A stretch of 64,000 nucleotides of DNA from Candidatus Thiocaldithrix dubininis (GCA_029972135.1 CP124755.1:186001-250000); one strand, 5' to 3'; counted from the stretch's first letter, positions 19,995 to 29,002 are shown. Numbers and translations: made by a program. The notes: generated by a model from the sequence alone, not told the origin.

Positions 19995-20910
19995 TCACAT
20001 CGACTTGTTGCAGAATATGCCGGGCAAGCGCTTCGCCTTGTGTATCGTGTCGTCCAACTAAGCGATGCCCTGCCACTGCTGAAAATACGGCTTGCACATC
20101 TTCCGGCAACACATGCCCACGCCCTTGTACCAGTGCCCAACTTTGCGCACTTTTCACCAAGGCTTGCGAACCACGCGGCGATAAACCCAATTGGCAGACA
20201 TCCGCTTGTCGGGTATAAGCGATTAAACGTTGCACATAATCCAGCAAGTTATCGGTCATTTTGACTTGTGGCACTAAGCTTTGCAGCGCTTTCAAACGCC
20301 CTTCATTCAGCATTGGTGTAAGCGTGCTTAGGCTGGTGCGCCCCGTATTGCCTTTGAGCATTTCGCGTTCGGCTAACGGTTCGGGATAACCCAATGAAAT
20401 ACGAATTAAAAAACGGTCTAATTGCGACTCTGGTAAGGGAAATGTGCCTGCTTGGCTTTGTGGATTTTGCGTGGCAATCACGAAAAACGGTTGCGGCAAT
20501 GGGTAGGTTTTGCCGTCAATACTCACCTGCTTTTCTTCCATTGCTTCTAATAAGGCGCTCTGTGCTTTAGGTGAAGCCCGATTTAATTCATCGGCTAATA
20601 ACACTTGACTAAACACGGGACCTGCATGAAAGCTAAAGCTGGCCGGTTGCGGCTCGAATACATTGGCCCCGATTAAATCCGCTGGCAATAAATCGCTGGT
20701 GAACTGCACCCGCTTATAATCTAAGCCACACACTTTGGCTAAGGCATGCGCTAATGTGGTTTTACCCATGCCCGGTAAATCTTCTAGCAATAAATGCCCA
20801 TTGGCTAATAAACAGCTTAAGGCTAATTTGACTTGGCTGTCTTTGCCTAAAATAACTTGATTAAGCTGGCTTAAAGTCGCGTGAATTAATTGCGGGCTGC
20901 TGGTGGTCAT
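19987..20910 (-). CDS. MoxR-family AAA+ ATPase
   Basis: A 307-residue AAA+ ATPase. Walker A is 'LPGMGKTTLAHALA'; 'RVQFTSDLLPADLIG' follows; Walker B with sensor is 'VLLADELNRASPKAQSALLEAMEE'; 'FVIATQNPQSQAGTFPLPESQLDRFLIRI' is typical of MoxR. These ATPases act as chaperones for metal-centre or complex assembly with VWA/DUF58 proteins, fitting the two genes behind it. First gene of the three-gene operon. Confidence 0.95.
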   Translation of the reverse strand: MTTSSPQLIHATLSQLNQVILGKDSQVKLALSCLLANGHLLLEDLPGMGKTTLAHALAKVCGLDYKRVQFTSDLLPADLIGANVFEPQPASFSFHAGPVFSQVLLADELNRASPKAQSALLEAMEEKQVSIDGKTYPLPQPFFVIATQNPQSQAGTFPLPESQLDRFLIRISLGYPEPLAEREMLKGNTGRTSLSTLTPMLNEGRLKALQSLVPQVKMTDNLLDYVQRLIAYTRQADVCQLGLSPRGSQALVKSAQSWALVQGRGHVLPEDVQAVFSAVAGHRLVGRHDTQGEALARHILQQVDVIA

Positions 20911-20971
20911 GCCTATCCCTTGTTAGCAATATTTAAGTGGGGATCAGGCAGTCAATCTAACGGATTATAAG

Positions 20972-21000
20972 CGGTCTGCCTACCAATAGGCGACAAACCG
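20972..21000 (-). terminator. Imperfect hairpin between smg and moxR
   Basis: CGGTCTGCCTA and TAGGCGACAAACCG form an imperfect stem with a CCAA loop about 30 bases past the smg stop. No T-run follows. It could end the dprA-smg transcript. Confidence 0.3.
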
Positions 21001-21029
21001 TAATGGATTGAATGAATGGCAAAGGGGAC

Positions 21030-21503
21030 TTAGTGCAGAATGGGCGCACCGCCGTGCATGTTTAAACCTTCTGCCCAGAAGAAACTATTGCCTTCTTCAG
21101 GACGATTAATCAGCACCATCATCACTACCCATTTCAAACGGTCTAAATTGAAATCGGTATCTTCTAATTCCATGATGCGATCAATGATTTGTTCGCGTGC
21201 TTCTGGGCTAATCACGCCAGAGTTTTCCAAATAGATCAGATAGCCTTGGCATTCAGCATCCAACCAACGTTGTTCATAGCTAGAAAAAACGCGCGTGGTA
21301 TAGCTGTGAGCGGTAGCTTCCACACGTTCGGCATTGTCGCCTAGACTTTCCAGCCAATCAAAGGCACGGGTAATTTCACTGTTTAAAAAGCCAGCGTCTT
21401 GTAGGTAATCATGCATGGATTCACGATTTTCTGACAAGTTGTCCCCCATGTCAGGATAATTATCGAAAAGATAGAATAAAACATCCAAGGTGTTTTCTTT
21501 CAT
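21030..21503 (-). CDS. smg: Smg family protein (DUF494)
   Basis: A 157-residue acidic protein beginning 'MKENTLDVLFYLFDNYPDMG', matching the Smg/DUF494 family found beside dprA in proteobacteria. 'YLIYLENSGVISPEAREQIIDRIMELED' and 'VMMVLINRPEEGNSFFWAEGL' are conserved stretches. The function is not established. Its ATG overlaps the dprA stop codon by four bases. Confidence 0.93.
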   Translation of the reverse strand: MKENTLDVLFYLFDNYPDMGDNLSENRESMHDYLQDAGFLNSEITRAFDWLESLGDNAERVEATAHSYTTRVFSSYEQRWLDAECQGYLIYLENSGVISPEAREQIIDRIMELEDTDFNLDRLKWVVMMVLINRPEEGNSFFWAEGLNMHGGAPILH

Positions 21504-22660
21504 TTAATCCTCTCTCTGGGACTTAACCGCATGTAATGCCCACCACCACACGCTGCCACAAGCCCCTGAAGTTCCAGCATTAGCAGAATGGATGAAACTG
21601 TCTCAGCGGTCAAGCCTGTGTTCAGAATAATCTGATCAATTGCGACTGCTTCATAGCCTAACGCATCCAGCACTTTTGCATAGTCTGGATCAAGATTATC
21701 GGCGCTTGTGACTTCGTAAGCGGTGACATCATAAAGGGTATTTTTTAATAAACTGGGTTTATCTTGATGCAACCACGCGTTTAACTGCGGGGCAATTTCT
21801 TCTAACACATCCATTGCCGTTTCCACGAGCTTAGCCCCTTGCCGAATTAAATGGTGGCAACCCCGCGCTAATGGATTATGAATTGAACCGGGAATTGCAA
21901 ACACCTCCCGACCTTGTTCCATCGCATGACGGGCGGTGATTAACGTTCCGCTTTGTAACGTCGCTTCGACCACCAATACGCCAAACGACAGGGCGCTAAT
22001 AATCCGGTTACGGCGTGGAAAATGTTGAGCATGGGCTTGTGTGCCAATCGGAAATTCCGAAATTAATGCGCCTTGTTGGGCAATGCGGCTGTATAAGGCT
22101 TTATTGCGCAAGGGATACACAATATCCAAACCATTGCCAACAATGGCTAAAGTATGACCGCCGCCATCTAATGCGCCTTCATGACTATAAGCGTCAATGC
22201 CTGCGGCTAAGCCACTGGTAACACTTAAACCATTATTCGCAAAATAGTGCGCAAAGGCGCGAGCATTATCTTTGCCGCCTTGGGTAGGATTGCGGCTACC
22301 GACCATTGCAATTTGCGGGTCATTTAATAATTCAGCGTTGCCGTTGACAAAGAGAACGCCGGGCGCAGTCCGAATAGTTTTTAATAGGCTAGGGTAACGC
22401 GGGTCTTCGGGCACTAACACATGATGCTGTTCAGACGCATTCAACCAATGCCAATCAACGGCGGCCGCATCAGCGGGTAACGCCCGATAGGCTTGAATGC
22501 CTTCTGCTTTTAAACCGGCTTCGACTAAGGCGTTATCGCTGGCATGTAAAGCATCAGCGGCGCTACCAAAAAATTCTACAATACGGCGCATACTGCCCGG
22601 GCCAATACCTTTGGCACGCCAAAAATGTAGCCGGGCGCGTAGTTCCTGCTCTGACAGCAT
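21500..22660 (-). CDS. dprA: DNA-processing protein DprA (Smf)
   Basis: A 386-residue protein that loads RecA onto incoming single-stranded DNA during natural transformation. Domain order is a SAM-like N-terminal helical part (residues 1-70), a Rossmann-like core and a C-terminal winged helix (about 320-380). Core motifs are 'IAMVGSRNPTQGGKDNARAFA', 'SGLAAGIDAYSHEGAL', 'TLAIVGNGLDIVYP' and 'FPRRNRIISALSFGVLVVEA'. Length is normal. Coupled to smg; divergent from the zrgA-like operon. Confidence 0.96.
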   Translation of the reverse strand: MLSEQELRARLHFWRAKGIGPGSMRRIVEFFGSAADALHASDNALVEAGLKAEGIQAYRALPADAAAVDWHWLNASEQHHVLVPEDPRYPSLLKTIRTAPGVLFVNGNAELLNDPQIAMVGSRNPTQGGKDNARAFAHYFANNGLSVTSGLAAGIDAYSHEGALDGGGHTLAIVGNGLDIVYPLRNKALYSRIAQQGALISEFPIGTQAHAQHFPRRNRIISALSFGVLVVEATLQSGTLITARHAMEQGREVFAIPGSIHNPLARGCHHLIRQGAKLVETAMDVLEEIAPQLNAWLHQDKPSLLKNTLYDVTAYEVTSADNLDPDYAKVLDALGYEAVAIDQIILNTGLTAETVSSILLMLELQGLVAACGGGHYMRLSPRERIK

Positions 22661-22742
22661 AAGTTTAACTTGGGGTTAACATGATGCTGGCATTGTTGCT
22701 TAGGGGTTAGGTGGATGCAAACATATTAGTTTAATGGATAAG

Positions 22743-22786
22743 GTTTAACGTTAAACGGCATAATGTTACTTGCAACTTTGTTGCAA
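22743..22786. promoter_or_regulatory. Operator-like palindromes upstream of the zrgA-like gene
   Basis: Two perfect dyads lie in the divergent dprA-zrgA region: GTTTAACGTTAAAC (22743-22756) and TTGCAAC-TTT-GTTGCAA (22770-22786). Between and over them, AATGTT-N6-AACTTT (22762-22779) is a loose match to a Zur half-site pair. Zinc control would fit the downstream genes but the match is weak. Confidence 0.4.
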
Positions 22787-22841
22787 TCAATTACTCTATA
22801 ACCACTTATCGGGTATGTACAAAAATCAGTAGGATTAATCT

Positions 22842-23495
22842 ATGAAAACAGCGATTCACCTTAGTTATTTAGTGGTTTTTAGTTTGGGTATAAATGTAGT
22901 CGCAGCTCATGCCGAAACCGCAACGAATGCCAATGAAACCGCCGTGATGGAACAGCACGGTAAACATGAACACGGGGTAGCCAGTTTATCGCTGGCGGTA
23001 GACAACAAGGGTTTGGAAATCAGTTTGGATTCCCCCGCCGCCAACTTAGTGGGGTTTGAGCATCAACCTAGTACCGACGAACAAAGCCAGCAAGTCGCCA
23101 AGGTTAAGGCACAGTTAGAAAATCCGACGAGCTTATTTGATATTCCCGCTGCTGCTGAGTGCAGTTTAACTAAAACCGAACTACAAGCCGCGCTAATGCA
23201 AGTTAGCAGCGATAGCGAGACGGCCAAACCTGAACATAAACATGCCGCTGACAAGCACGAACATGAACATAAACAGGCAGGTGAAAAGCATGAACACGAG
23301 CATGAAGAGCATGCACACAGTGATATTGAAGCAACATGGCAGTTTACTTGCACTAAACCTGCGGAACTCGGTTCGCTGAGTACTAAATTATTTGCAGCCT
23401 TTCCCGCGATTAAAAAACTTAACGTGGAATGGTTAAATGGTGATAAAGCGTCGGCGGTTAGCTTAGAACAAGATGCGGCTGTATTATTAAAATAA
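22842..23495 (+). CDS. zrgA: ZrgA-like periplasmic histidine-rich metal-binding protein (DUF2796)
   Basis: A 217-residue secreted protein. A signal peptide (residues 1-24, cut after 'AAHA') precedes a DUF2796 domain beginning 'QHGKHEHGVASLSLAVDNKGLEISLDSPA'. The middle (about 125-165) is a His/Glu/Lys-rich stretch with repeated 'KHEHEH' units, a likely zinc reservoir. The family includes ZrgA of the Vibrio cholerae zinc-uptake system. It is followed with a one-base overlap by an ABC ATPase, an FtsX-type permease and a DUF3299 lipoprotein, the same gene types as in that system. Zinc specificity is inferred. Confidence 0.85.
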   Translation: MKTAIHLSYLVVFSLGINVVAAHAETATNANETAVMEQHGKHEHGVASLSLAVDNKGLEISLDSPAANLVGFEHQPSTDEQSQQVAKVKAQLENPTSLFDIPAAAECSLTKTELQAALMQVSSDSETAKPEHKHAADKHEHEHKQAGEKHEHEHEEHAHSDIEATWQFTCTKPAELGSLSTKLFAAFPAIKKLNVEWLNGDKASAVSLEQDAAVLLK

Positions 23496-24169
23496 TGGCA
23501 GTGATTGAGCTAAGCGAATTGCGTTATCGCTGGCCTAAGCAAACGCGGGATGCGCTATACATTCCGCATTTGCAGGTTAAGCAAGGCGAGCATCTGTTTA
23601 TTAAGGGTGCGAGTGGCAGTGGTAAAACCACTTTATTAAATCTATTGGCGGGAATTCTTACCCCCAGCGCGGGCAGCATTCAACTATTAGGGCAAGCCTT
23701 AGAACGCTTATCGGGGGCGCGGCGGGATCGCTTACGTGCTGATCATATGGGCGTTATTTTTCAGCAGTTTAATTTACTGCCGTATTTATCAGTGCGCGAA
23801 AATATCCAGTTGCCTTGTGAATTTTCGGCGCAACGTAAACGCCAAGCAGGTAACTTAAGTCTGAGTACTGCGCATTTATTGCAGCAGTTGGGCTTAGAAG
23901 CAGATTTAGGGCGGCGCGCAGTGACGGATTTAAGCGTGGGGCAGCAGCAACGGGTGGCGGTGGCTAGGGCTTTGATGGGCAGCCCAGAATTGATTATTGC
24001 TGATGAACCCACCTCGGCGTTGGATACCGATATGCGCGATAGTTTTCTAAAACTCTTATTCCAACAAGCCGAAGCACAACACAGCACGATTGTGTTTGTC
24101 AGTCATGACCCTTATATCGCGCCGTATTTTTCGCGGGTGGTCGATTTGAACGAGTTAAACCAAGCATGA
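23495..24169 (+). CDS. ABC transporter ATP-binding protein (LolD/MacB type)
   Basis: A 224-residue ATPase. Walker A is 'GASGSGKTTLLNLLAG', the Q-loop 'IFQQFNLLPYLSVREN', the signature 'LSVGQQQRVAVARAL' and Walker B 'LIIADEPTSALD'. Its closest type is the LolD/MacB/FtsE subgroup, which powers mechanotransmission across the periplasm through FtsX-type partners. ATG overlaps the upstream stop by one base and its own end overlaps the permease gene by four bases. Works with the next gene, probably in metal uptake. Confidence 0.92.
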   Translation: MAVIELSELRYRWPKQTRDALYIPHLQVKQGEHLFIKGASGSGKTTLLNLLAGILTPSAGSIQLLGQALERLSGARRDRLRADHMGVIFQQFNLLPYLSVRENIQLPCEFSAQRKRQAGNLSLSTAHLLQQLGLEADLGRRAVTDLSVGQQQRVAVARALMGSPELIIADEPTSALDTDMRDSFLKLLFQQAEAQHSTIVFVSHDPYIAPYFSRVVDLNELNQA

Positions 24170-25425
24170 TTCTGTTAAAACTGACTTTACGCAGCCTATG
24201 GAATCGGCGCAGCAGTTTAATGCTAACGGTCTTGTCGATTGCGATTAGTGTCGCGCTGTTATTGGGTGTGGATTATATCCGCAAAGAAGCCAAAGCCAGC
24301 TTTCTTAATACCATTGCTGGAACGGATTTAGTGGTGGGGGCGCGTTCGGGACCTGTGCAATTATTGCTGTATAGCGTGTTTCGGATTGGCAATGCCACTA
24401 ATAATATTAGCTGGCAGTCTTATCAAGAGATTGCCGCTAAGCCGAATGTGGCGTGGACGATTCCCTTATCATTGGGTGATTCGCATCGCGGTTATCGGGT
24501 ATTAGGCACGAATCAGGATTATTTTAAGCATTATCAATACGGCGATAAACAAGCGTTAGCCTTTGCCCAAGGTCAAGCCTTTAGCCAAGTGTTTGATACG
24601 GTATTGGGCGCGGAAGTGGCTAAGAAATTGGGTTATCGCTTAGGTGATAAAATCGTGTTAGCGCACGGGACAACCTCCACTAACTTTAATTTACACGCGG
24701 ATAAGCCGTTTACGGTGGTGGGTATTTTAAAGCCAACCGGCACGCCATTAGATCGCACGGTGCATGTGTCGTTAGAAGGCATTGAAGCGATTCATGTGGA
24801 TTGGTTAGGCGGGGTCAAAATTCCGGGTTATCAAATCTCAGCAGAAGATGCCTTAAAGAAAAATCTGCAACCTAAAGTGATTACCGCGTTTTTAGTGGGT
24901 TTACAAAGCCGCGCGGCTGCGTTTCGGATGCAGCGTGAGATTAATGATTATAAGCGTGAACCCTTATTAGCCACGATTCCGGGCGTAGCCTTAGCCGAAT
25001 TATGGCAAGCCTTGGGGATGTTCGAGACGGTATTACGCATTATTTCCGGCTTTGTGGTGATCGCGGGTTTATTGGGGATGTTAACCACGTTGTTATCCAC
25101 ACTAAACGAGCGACGGCGCGAAATGGCGATTCTCCGTGCAGTGGGGGCGCATCCTAGCCAAGTGTTTTTGTTGTTTGTATTAGAAGCCAGTGTCTTGACG
25201 GTATTGGGTTGCGTGTTGGGCGTGTTACTCGTGTATTTGGGGATTTTCATCGCGCGACCGTGGGTTATGGCGGAGTACGGCTTTTATTTAAAAACATGGT
25301 TACCCGATGCTGAAGCTTTGAGCCTACTTGCTATGGTAGCCGCGCTTGCAGTAGTGTTCAGTTTATTACCGGGGGCGATTGCCTATCGCCGTTCTTTACA
25401 AGATGGTTTAACCGTACGGGTTTAA
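24166..25425 (+). CDS. FtsX/MacB-type ABC transporter permease
   Basis: A 419-residue permease with four membrane segments: one near residues 18-36 and three after about 285. Between them is a large periplasmic MacB-PCD domain. 'TLLSTLNERRREMAILRAVGAHPSQVFLLFVLEA' is the typical FtsX coupling region. The operon with zrgA, an ABC ATPase and a DUF3299 lipoprotein suggests a complex that moves or loads metal at the envelope and does not pump a small solute directly. Confidence 0.92.
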   Translation: MILLKLTLRSLWNRRSSLMLTVLSIAISVALLLGVDYIRKEAKASFLNTIAGTDLVVGARSGPVQLLLYSVFRIGNATNNISWQSYQEIAAKPNVAWTIPLSLGDSHRGYRVLGTNQDYFKHYQYGDKQALAFAQGQAFSQVFDTVLGAEVAKKLGYRLGDKIVLAHGTTSTNFNLHADKPFTVVGILKPTGTPLDRTVHVSLEGIEAIHVDWLGGVKIPGYQISAEDALKKNLQPKVITAFLVGLQSRAAAFRMQREINDYKREPLLATIPGVALAELWQALGMFETVLRIISGFVVIAGLLGMLTTLLSTLNERRREMAILRAVGAHPSQVFLLFVLEASVLTVLGCVLGVLLVYLGIFIARPWVMAEYGFYLKTWLPDAEALSLLAMVAALAVVFSLLPGAIAYRRSLQDGLTVRV

Positions 25426-25426
25426 T

Positions 25427-26095
25427 ATGCGCATTCAAAGCTGGGCTGGGTTGATATTAAGTTTGGGATTAATGGCAGGGTGCGGTGAGGATAAGACCGC
25501 AATAGCAACCCCTGCGGCTACGGCTGAACCTGCCTTTCAAGAAATGAGCTGGGAAGAATTAGAGTTACCCGGTCAAGGTCTAAAAGAAATCATGCAGAAA
25601 TATCAACCCCAAATCGACGCAATTCCCGAAGGCGGTAAGGGCGAAGCCGAAGTGATGGAGAAAATGCAGGCAGAACTGAACAGTGCGCCGATTAATCCGG
25701 CTTTGAATGGCAAAAAGGTAAAAATTCCCGGATTTATTACGGTTCTAGATGCGGGCGATGAGAAAGGCATGATTAAAGAATTCCTGTTAGTGCCGTTCTT
25801 TGGCGCGTGTATTCATGTGCCGCCGCCGCCCGTCAATCAAACCATTTTGGTTAAGCCGTTGCCTGATAAAAGCGTAGGCATGGAACGCGTATTTGAACCT
25901 GTGTGGGTTAGCGGCACATTAAGTACGAGCAAGGCGATTGTCGATGTACCGCAAGGCAGCGAGCAAGTACACGCGGGTTATCAAATCTTAGACGGGCAGT
26001 TAGAGATTTATAAACTAACTGACCCTGATCCTAATAAAGCCAGCGCCGCTGCCCCTGCGCCGGGCACACCGATCACACCTAGTACGCAACCATAA
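25427..26095 (+). CDS. DUF3299 lipoprotein
   Basis: A 222-residue protein with a lipobox: 'LILSLGLMAGCGED' puts the lipidated Cys at residue 19. The DUF3299 domain shows 'LNGKKVKIPGFITVLD', 'IKEFLLVPFFGACIHVPPPPVNQ' and 'FEPVWVSGTLST'. The GACIHVPPPP motif, with a Cys and a His close together, looks like a metal site. The last 20 residues are low-complexity Ala/Pro/Thr. Members sit in zinc-related ABC operons; the precise role is unknown. It starts one base after the permease stop codon. Confidence 0.87.
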   Translation: MRIQSWAGLILSLGLMAGCGEDKTAIATPAATAEPAFQEMSWEELELPGQGLKEIMQKYQPQIDAIPEGGKGEAEVMEKMQAELNSAPINPALNGKKVKIPGFITVLDAGDEKGMIKEFLLVPFFGACIHVPPPPVNQTILVKPLPDKSVGMERVFEPVWVSGTLSTSKAIVDVPQGSEQVHAGYQILDGQLEIYKLTDPDPNKASAAAPAPGTPITPSTQP

Positions 26096-26098
26096 GGC

Positions 26099-27538
26099 TT
26101 ATAAAACCGGGCCTAACATAGCGATGGTATTATTCCAAAGCTGTTTAGGCTTCGACCAAGCTTGCACAGCTTCTAAGGTAATTTGCTGCGAATCGGCTAA
26201 GTAAGCGCGTTGCCGGGTTTGCACATCGTGGGTAAAGGCTTGGTTATAAATCAGCATATTATTTTCATAGTTCAGTTCAAAACTACGCCGATCTAAGTTG
26301 GTTGAGCCAATAAAACTGAGTTCATTATCTAGGGTAATGGTTTTCGCGTGTAGCAAACCCTTTTGATATTCATAAATTTTTACGCCCGCTTGTAGCAAGC
26401 TAATGTAGTAGCTACGGCTGGCAGCGCTCACAATCCATGAATCATTGCGTGCTGGAAAAATAATGCTGGTATCAACCCCACGATAAGCCGCTGTACACAG
26501 TGCGGTTTGAATAATTTCATCCGGTACATAATACGGGGTGGTAATAAAAATATGATAATTCGCCACGCTGAGTAATTGGCTAATGAATTCAGAGGTGGCG
26601 GTGGCGCGTATTGTGGGACCTGTGCCGATCACTTGTGCAATCACATTGTCATCAAAGCCTGCAATGGTGGGTAAACGTAATTGTTGACTGGTATCTTCGT
26701 TCACATGCAATAACCAATCATTTGCAAACAAAATCTGGTTTTGGCTGGCAATCGGGCCGGTAAAGCGTACCCAAATATCCACCCACGGCGCGTATTTAGC
26801 TTTGATGGTGAACGCGGGGTCTGCACAATTTTGGCTACCACAATAGGTAATATCACGGTCAATCACCACTATTTTACGGTGATTACGTATATCTAAGCGT
26901 CCCGTAAAGGGGGCTAGTAATAAGCTTTTGACAGGCAAAGCAATGCCTAGCTGCACGCCAGCCGCTCGCATTTTGTGCCAAAGCGGGCTGCGTAATAAAA
27001 AGCGTGAACCGAAACGGTCAATTAAAATACGGCAGGTAACGCCGCGTTGGGCAGCGCGTACTAAAGCATCGGCTACTTTTGTGCCACTGTTATCGTTTAA
27101 CCAAATATAAAACAGAATACTAATATGGTGTTGGGCTGCATCAATATCCGCAACTAATTGCGCTATAGCGGCTTCACTGTTGGCTAACAATTGTGCGGTA
27201 TTGCCACCGACTGGAAAAAAACCGCTAATAGACTGACCTAAGGTAAACAAGGCTTGATACCGGATGGGGATTTCGGGCGGTTGTATTGGAATATTATTGA
27301 TTTGCGCTAATTCTAAACAGCGCTGTACCGATTTCAGGCGTTGCATACGGCTTAAACCAATCGACACTTCACCCAAGGCTAAATACGCCAAAACGCCCAC
27401 AAACGGGAACGCATTGATAACCACCAACCAAGCAATGCGTGAAGCGGGTTGGCGGTGGGTGCGTAATAACACCCTGATGCTAAAGGTCAGTTGTAACAGA
27501 AACAACAGACTCAATAAAACGTATTGCTTTATGTCCAT
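26099..27538 (-). CDS. cls: Cardiolipin synthase
   Basis: A 479-residue phospholipase-D-family enzyme joining two phosphatidylglycerols to make cardiolipin in the inner membrane. Two N-terminal membrane helices (residues 5-60) precede two HKD motifs: 'HRKIVVIDRDITYCGSQN' (about 220) and 'HAKTITLDNELSFIGSTNLDRRSF' (about 400). Length matches ClsA-type enzymes. It converges on the DUF3299 gene with a three-base gap. ClsA rather than ClsB/C is suggested by the N-terminal helices. Confidence 0.94.
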   Translation of the reverse strand: MDIKQYVLLSLLFLLQLTFSIRVLLRTHRQPASRIAWLVVINAFPFVGVLAYLALGEVSIGLSRMQRLKSVQRCLELAQINNIPIQPPEIPIRYQALFTLGQSISGFFPVGGNTAQLLANSEAAIAQLVADIDAAQHHISILFYIWLNDNSGTKVADALVRAAQRGVTCRILIDRFGSRFLLRSPLWHKMRAAGVQLGIALPVKSLLLAPFTGRLDIRNHRKIVVIDRDITYCGSQNCADPAFTIKAKYAPWVDIWVRFTGPIASQNQILFANDWLLHVNEDTSQQLRLPTIAGFDDNVIAQVIGTGPTIRATATSEFISQLLSVANYHIFITTPYYVPDEIIQTALCTAAYRGVDTSIIFPARNDSWIVSAASRSYYISLLQAGVKIYEYQKGLLHAKTITLDNELSFIGSTNLDRRSFELNYENNMLIYNQAFTHDVQTRQRAYLADSQQITLEAVQAWSKPKQLWNNTIAMLGPVL

Positions 27539-27565
27539 GAACTAACCTTTATTGTTGCTTAAAAC

Positions 27566-27964
27566 TTAGGGTTTAAGTTTAGTTGCTAATAAAGGGCGTA
27601 GCACGACATACCAAACCAACCAATATAATAATACGCCGGACGCATCGGCTACCCAATCCAGCGGGTCAAACGAACGCCACGGTAAAAAGGCTTGGATGAT
27701 TTCAATTAACGCACCGTAGCCTAATAAAATGGGTACTTTGTAACGCCAAAAGCTGCGGGTATCGCTAATATCCAATAAAAAGGCAAAACCGAAAAAAGCC
27801 AGCATATGCATATATTTATCGGCATGGCTGACATTCATTTCAGGCATATGGGGTAAGGCTGCAATGCCTAAACCTAACGCTAATAAACTCCAAGTCATAA
27901 AGCGTAAAGGGCGTTGAATTTGCGGTTTATGGGCTAATAAACGCGCTGTCGTGGTGTCTTGCAT
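27566..27964 (-). CDS. VanZ-like membrane protein
   Basis: A 132-residue protein with four membrane segments. 'DKYMHMLAFFGFAFLLDI' and 'LGYGALIEIIQAFLPWRSFDPLDWVADASGVLLYWL' are the VanZ-family signature (conserved HxxxF, E-Q-F and D-xx-DxxAD residues). The family is named from a teicoplanin-resistance gene, but stand-alone copies such as this have no settled function. Confidence 0.88.
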   Translation of the reverse strand: MQDTTTARLLAHKPQIQRPLRFMTWSLLALGLGIAALPHMPEMNVSHADKYMHMLAFFGFAFLLDISDTRSFWRYKVPILLGYGALIEIIQAFLPWRSFDPLDWVADASGVLLYWLVWYVVLRPLLATKLKP

Positions 27965-28022
27965 AAGAAAATAAGCTTTTAAGTATTAACCTAGCTTGGA
28001 AGCATAGTGGACAAGCTTAATT

Positions 28023-28877
28023 TTACCAAGTTACTAACGCGGCTAATTCAGTGGCTAAGCGTTGCCATTCCAGTTGCAAACCTGCAAATTTTTGGAGTTC
28101 GAGGTCAGGTAAGGGCGTATCGGCTAGGCGGTAAATGTGCTGTATATGCTGAATTTCGGCTTGAATGGCGCGTTGTCGAGCTTGGATGTGTTGCACCTGT
28201 CGCGGGGGCGGTGCTAGCGGTACGGTAGCATTTGGGGTTGGTGAACGTAGACAAGCCCGATCTAAACAGCCACGGCGGGCGGCTTTGGCGAGTTGACACA
28301 GCAAACCGAGCGGGCTGCGGACTTTGTGCGGTTCACGCAAGGCATGCGTCAAAATCGCTAAGCAATCATGGGCATCATGGGGGCTTAACCCGTCTAACAA
28401 TTCACCCGCGCGTTGGCGTTGTGCCGCGTCGAATTGCGGTGGATAGGGCAAGGCTTGCGCGGTGGCAGCGGTGGTGGTGGTAGGGTTTTCAATGGTAAGG
28501 GTTTTAGTGGTTATTGTTACCTGTTTTTCGGGTGAGCTATTGCTGTTTTGTGGGGGCGGCTTTCTGTTTTTCGGGAGGGCAGGCACAACAAAACCGCTGG
28601 GAGCGCGTGGTAGCAAAACGGGCGGAATGCTAAAGGTTTGCCCAAATACCGCGTGCGCTTCGATCTCAATCAGGCCTTTATCGGCAATAGCACGCAGGGC
28701 GGGTGTGATGCGATCCACGCGCACATGGGCAAGCTGCGCCACGCGTTTTAAAGTCAGCGCGTCGTGGGTTTTGCCATAACAAAGGGTTTGGTGGAATAAC
28801 ACCAGAAAGGCTCTGAGTTCATTTTGGCTGAGGTCAGCTTGTAAGGCGGCTTCAATCCAATCACGGGCTAAGCTCAT
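28023..28877 (-). CDS. Phage-O-like winged-helix replication protein
   Basis: A 284-residue protein. Residues 1-75 ('LSQNELRAFLVLFHQTLCYGKTHDALTLKRVAQLAHVRVDRITPALRAIADKGLIEIE') resemble the N-terminal winged helix of phage lambda replication protein O, which binds origin DNA. A Pro/Thr/Ser-rich linker (105-150) leads to a helical C-terminal part of unknown fold with a Gln/Arg-rich coiled stretch. No transposase, integrase or helicase loader gene is nearby. It sits between chromosomal genes and the old end of the CRISPR array, so it may be a relic of an integrated plasmid or phage. Its start overlaps the stop of a short leader ORF. Function inferred from the N-terminal domain only. Confidence 0.6.
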   Translation of the reverse strand: MSLARDWIEAALQADLSQNELRAFLVLFHQTLCYGKTHDALTLKRVAQLAHVRVDRITPALRAIADKGLIEIEAHAVFGQTFSIPPVLLPRAPSGFVVPALPKNRKPPPQNSNSSPEKQVTITTKTLTIENPTTTTAATAQALPYPPQFDAAQRQRAGELLDGLSPHDAHDCLAILTHALREPHKVRSPLGLLCQLAKAARRGCLDRACLRSPTPNATVPLAPPPRQVQHIQARQRAIQAEIQHIQHIYRLADTPLPDLELQKFAGLQLEWQRLATELAALVTW

Positions 28878-28933
28878 ACGCGCCTCCCGTCGGTGAGACT
28901 CACAGGCGCAATAAGGGTAGGGACATGCGTCAT
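28874..28933 (-). CDS. 19-residue leader peptide coupled to the O-like gene
   Basis: A short ORF encodes MTHVPTLIAPVSLTDGRRV. It has a strong AGGAG box eight bases before its ATG, and its TGA stop overlaps the ATG of the replication-like gene (ATGA). The larger gene has only weak ribosome-binding sequence of its own (GGGAGG lies inside this ORF), so its translation probably depends on reading this peptide. The layout resembles leader peptides of plasmid rep genes such as repY/repZ and tap/repA. Confidence 0.55.
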   Translation of the reverse strand: MTHVPTLIAPVSLTDGRRV

Positions 28934-28941
28934 CGCAATCA

Positions 28942-29002
28942 CTCCTAGATTCAGTTTTCAGAATTTGGCAAAACGCCGGGTGCTTCTGAACGTCTCTAGG
29001 AG
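28942..29002 (-). promoter_or_regulatory. Nested RNA hairpin that hides the leader-peptide ribosome binding site
   Basis: In the minus-strand RNA, CTCCTAGA (29002-28995) is fully complementary to TCTAGGAG (28949-28942), which contains the AGGAG box of the leader peptide. Inside this stem TTCAGAA pairs with TTCTGAA, and inside that GGC pairs with GCC around a GTTTT loop. When folded, the ribosome binding site is buried. This is what a translational switch or antisense-controlled leader would look like. Confidence 0.5.

Noticed and set aside
23063-23353. Cysteine-rich minus-strand open frame opposite zrgA
   Set aside because: It is the shadow of the His/Glu-rich codons of the real gene.
28232-28779. 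Open frames on the plus strand opposite the O-like replication gene
   Set aside because: They are antisense shadows in a GC-rich gene, with low-complexity translations and no family match.
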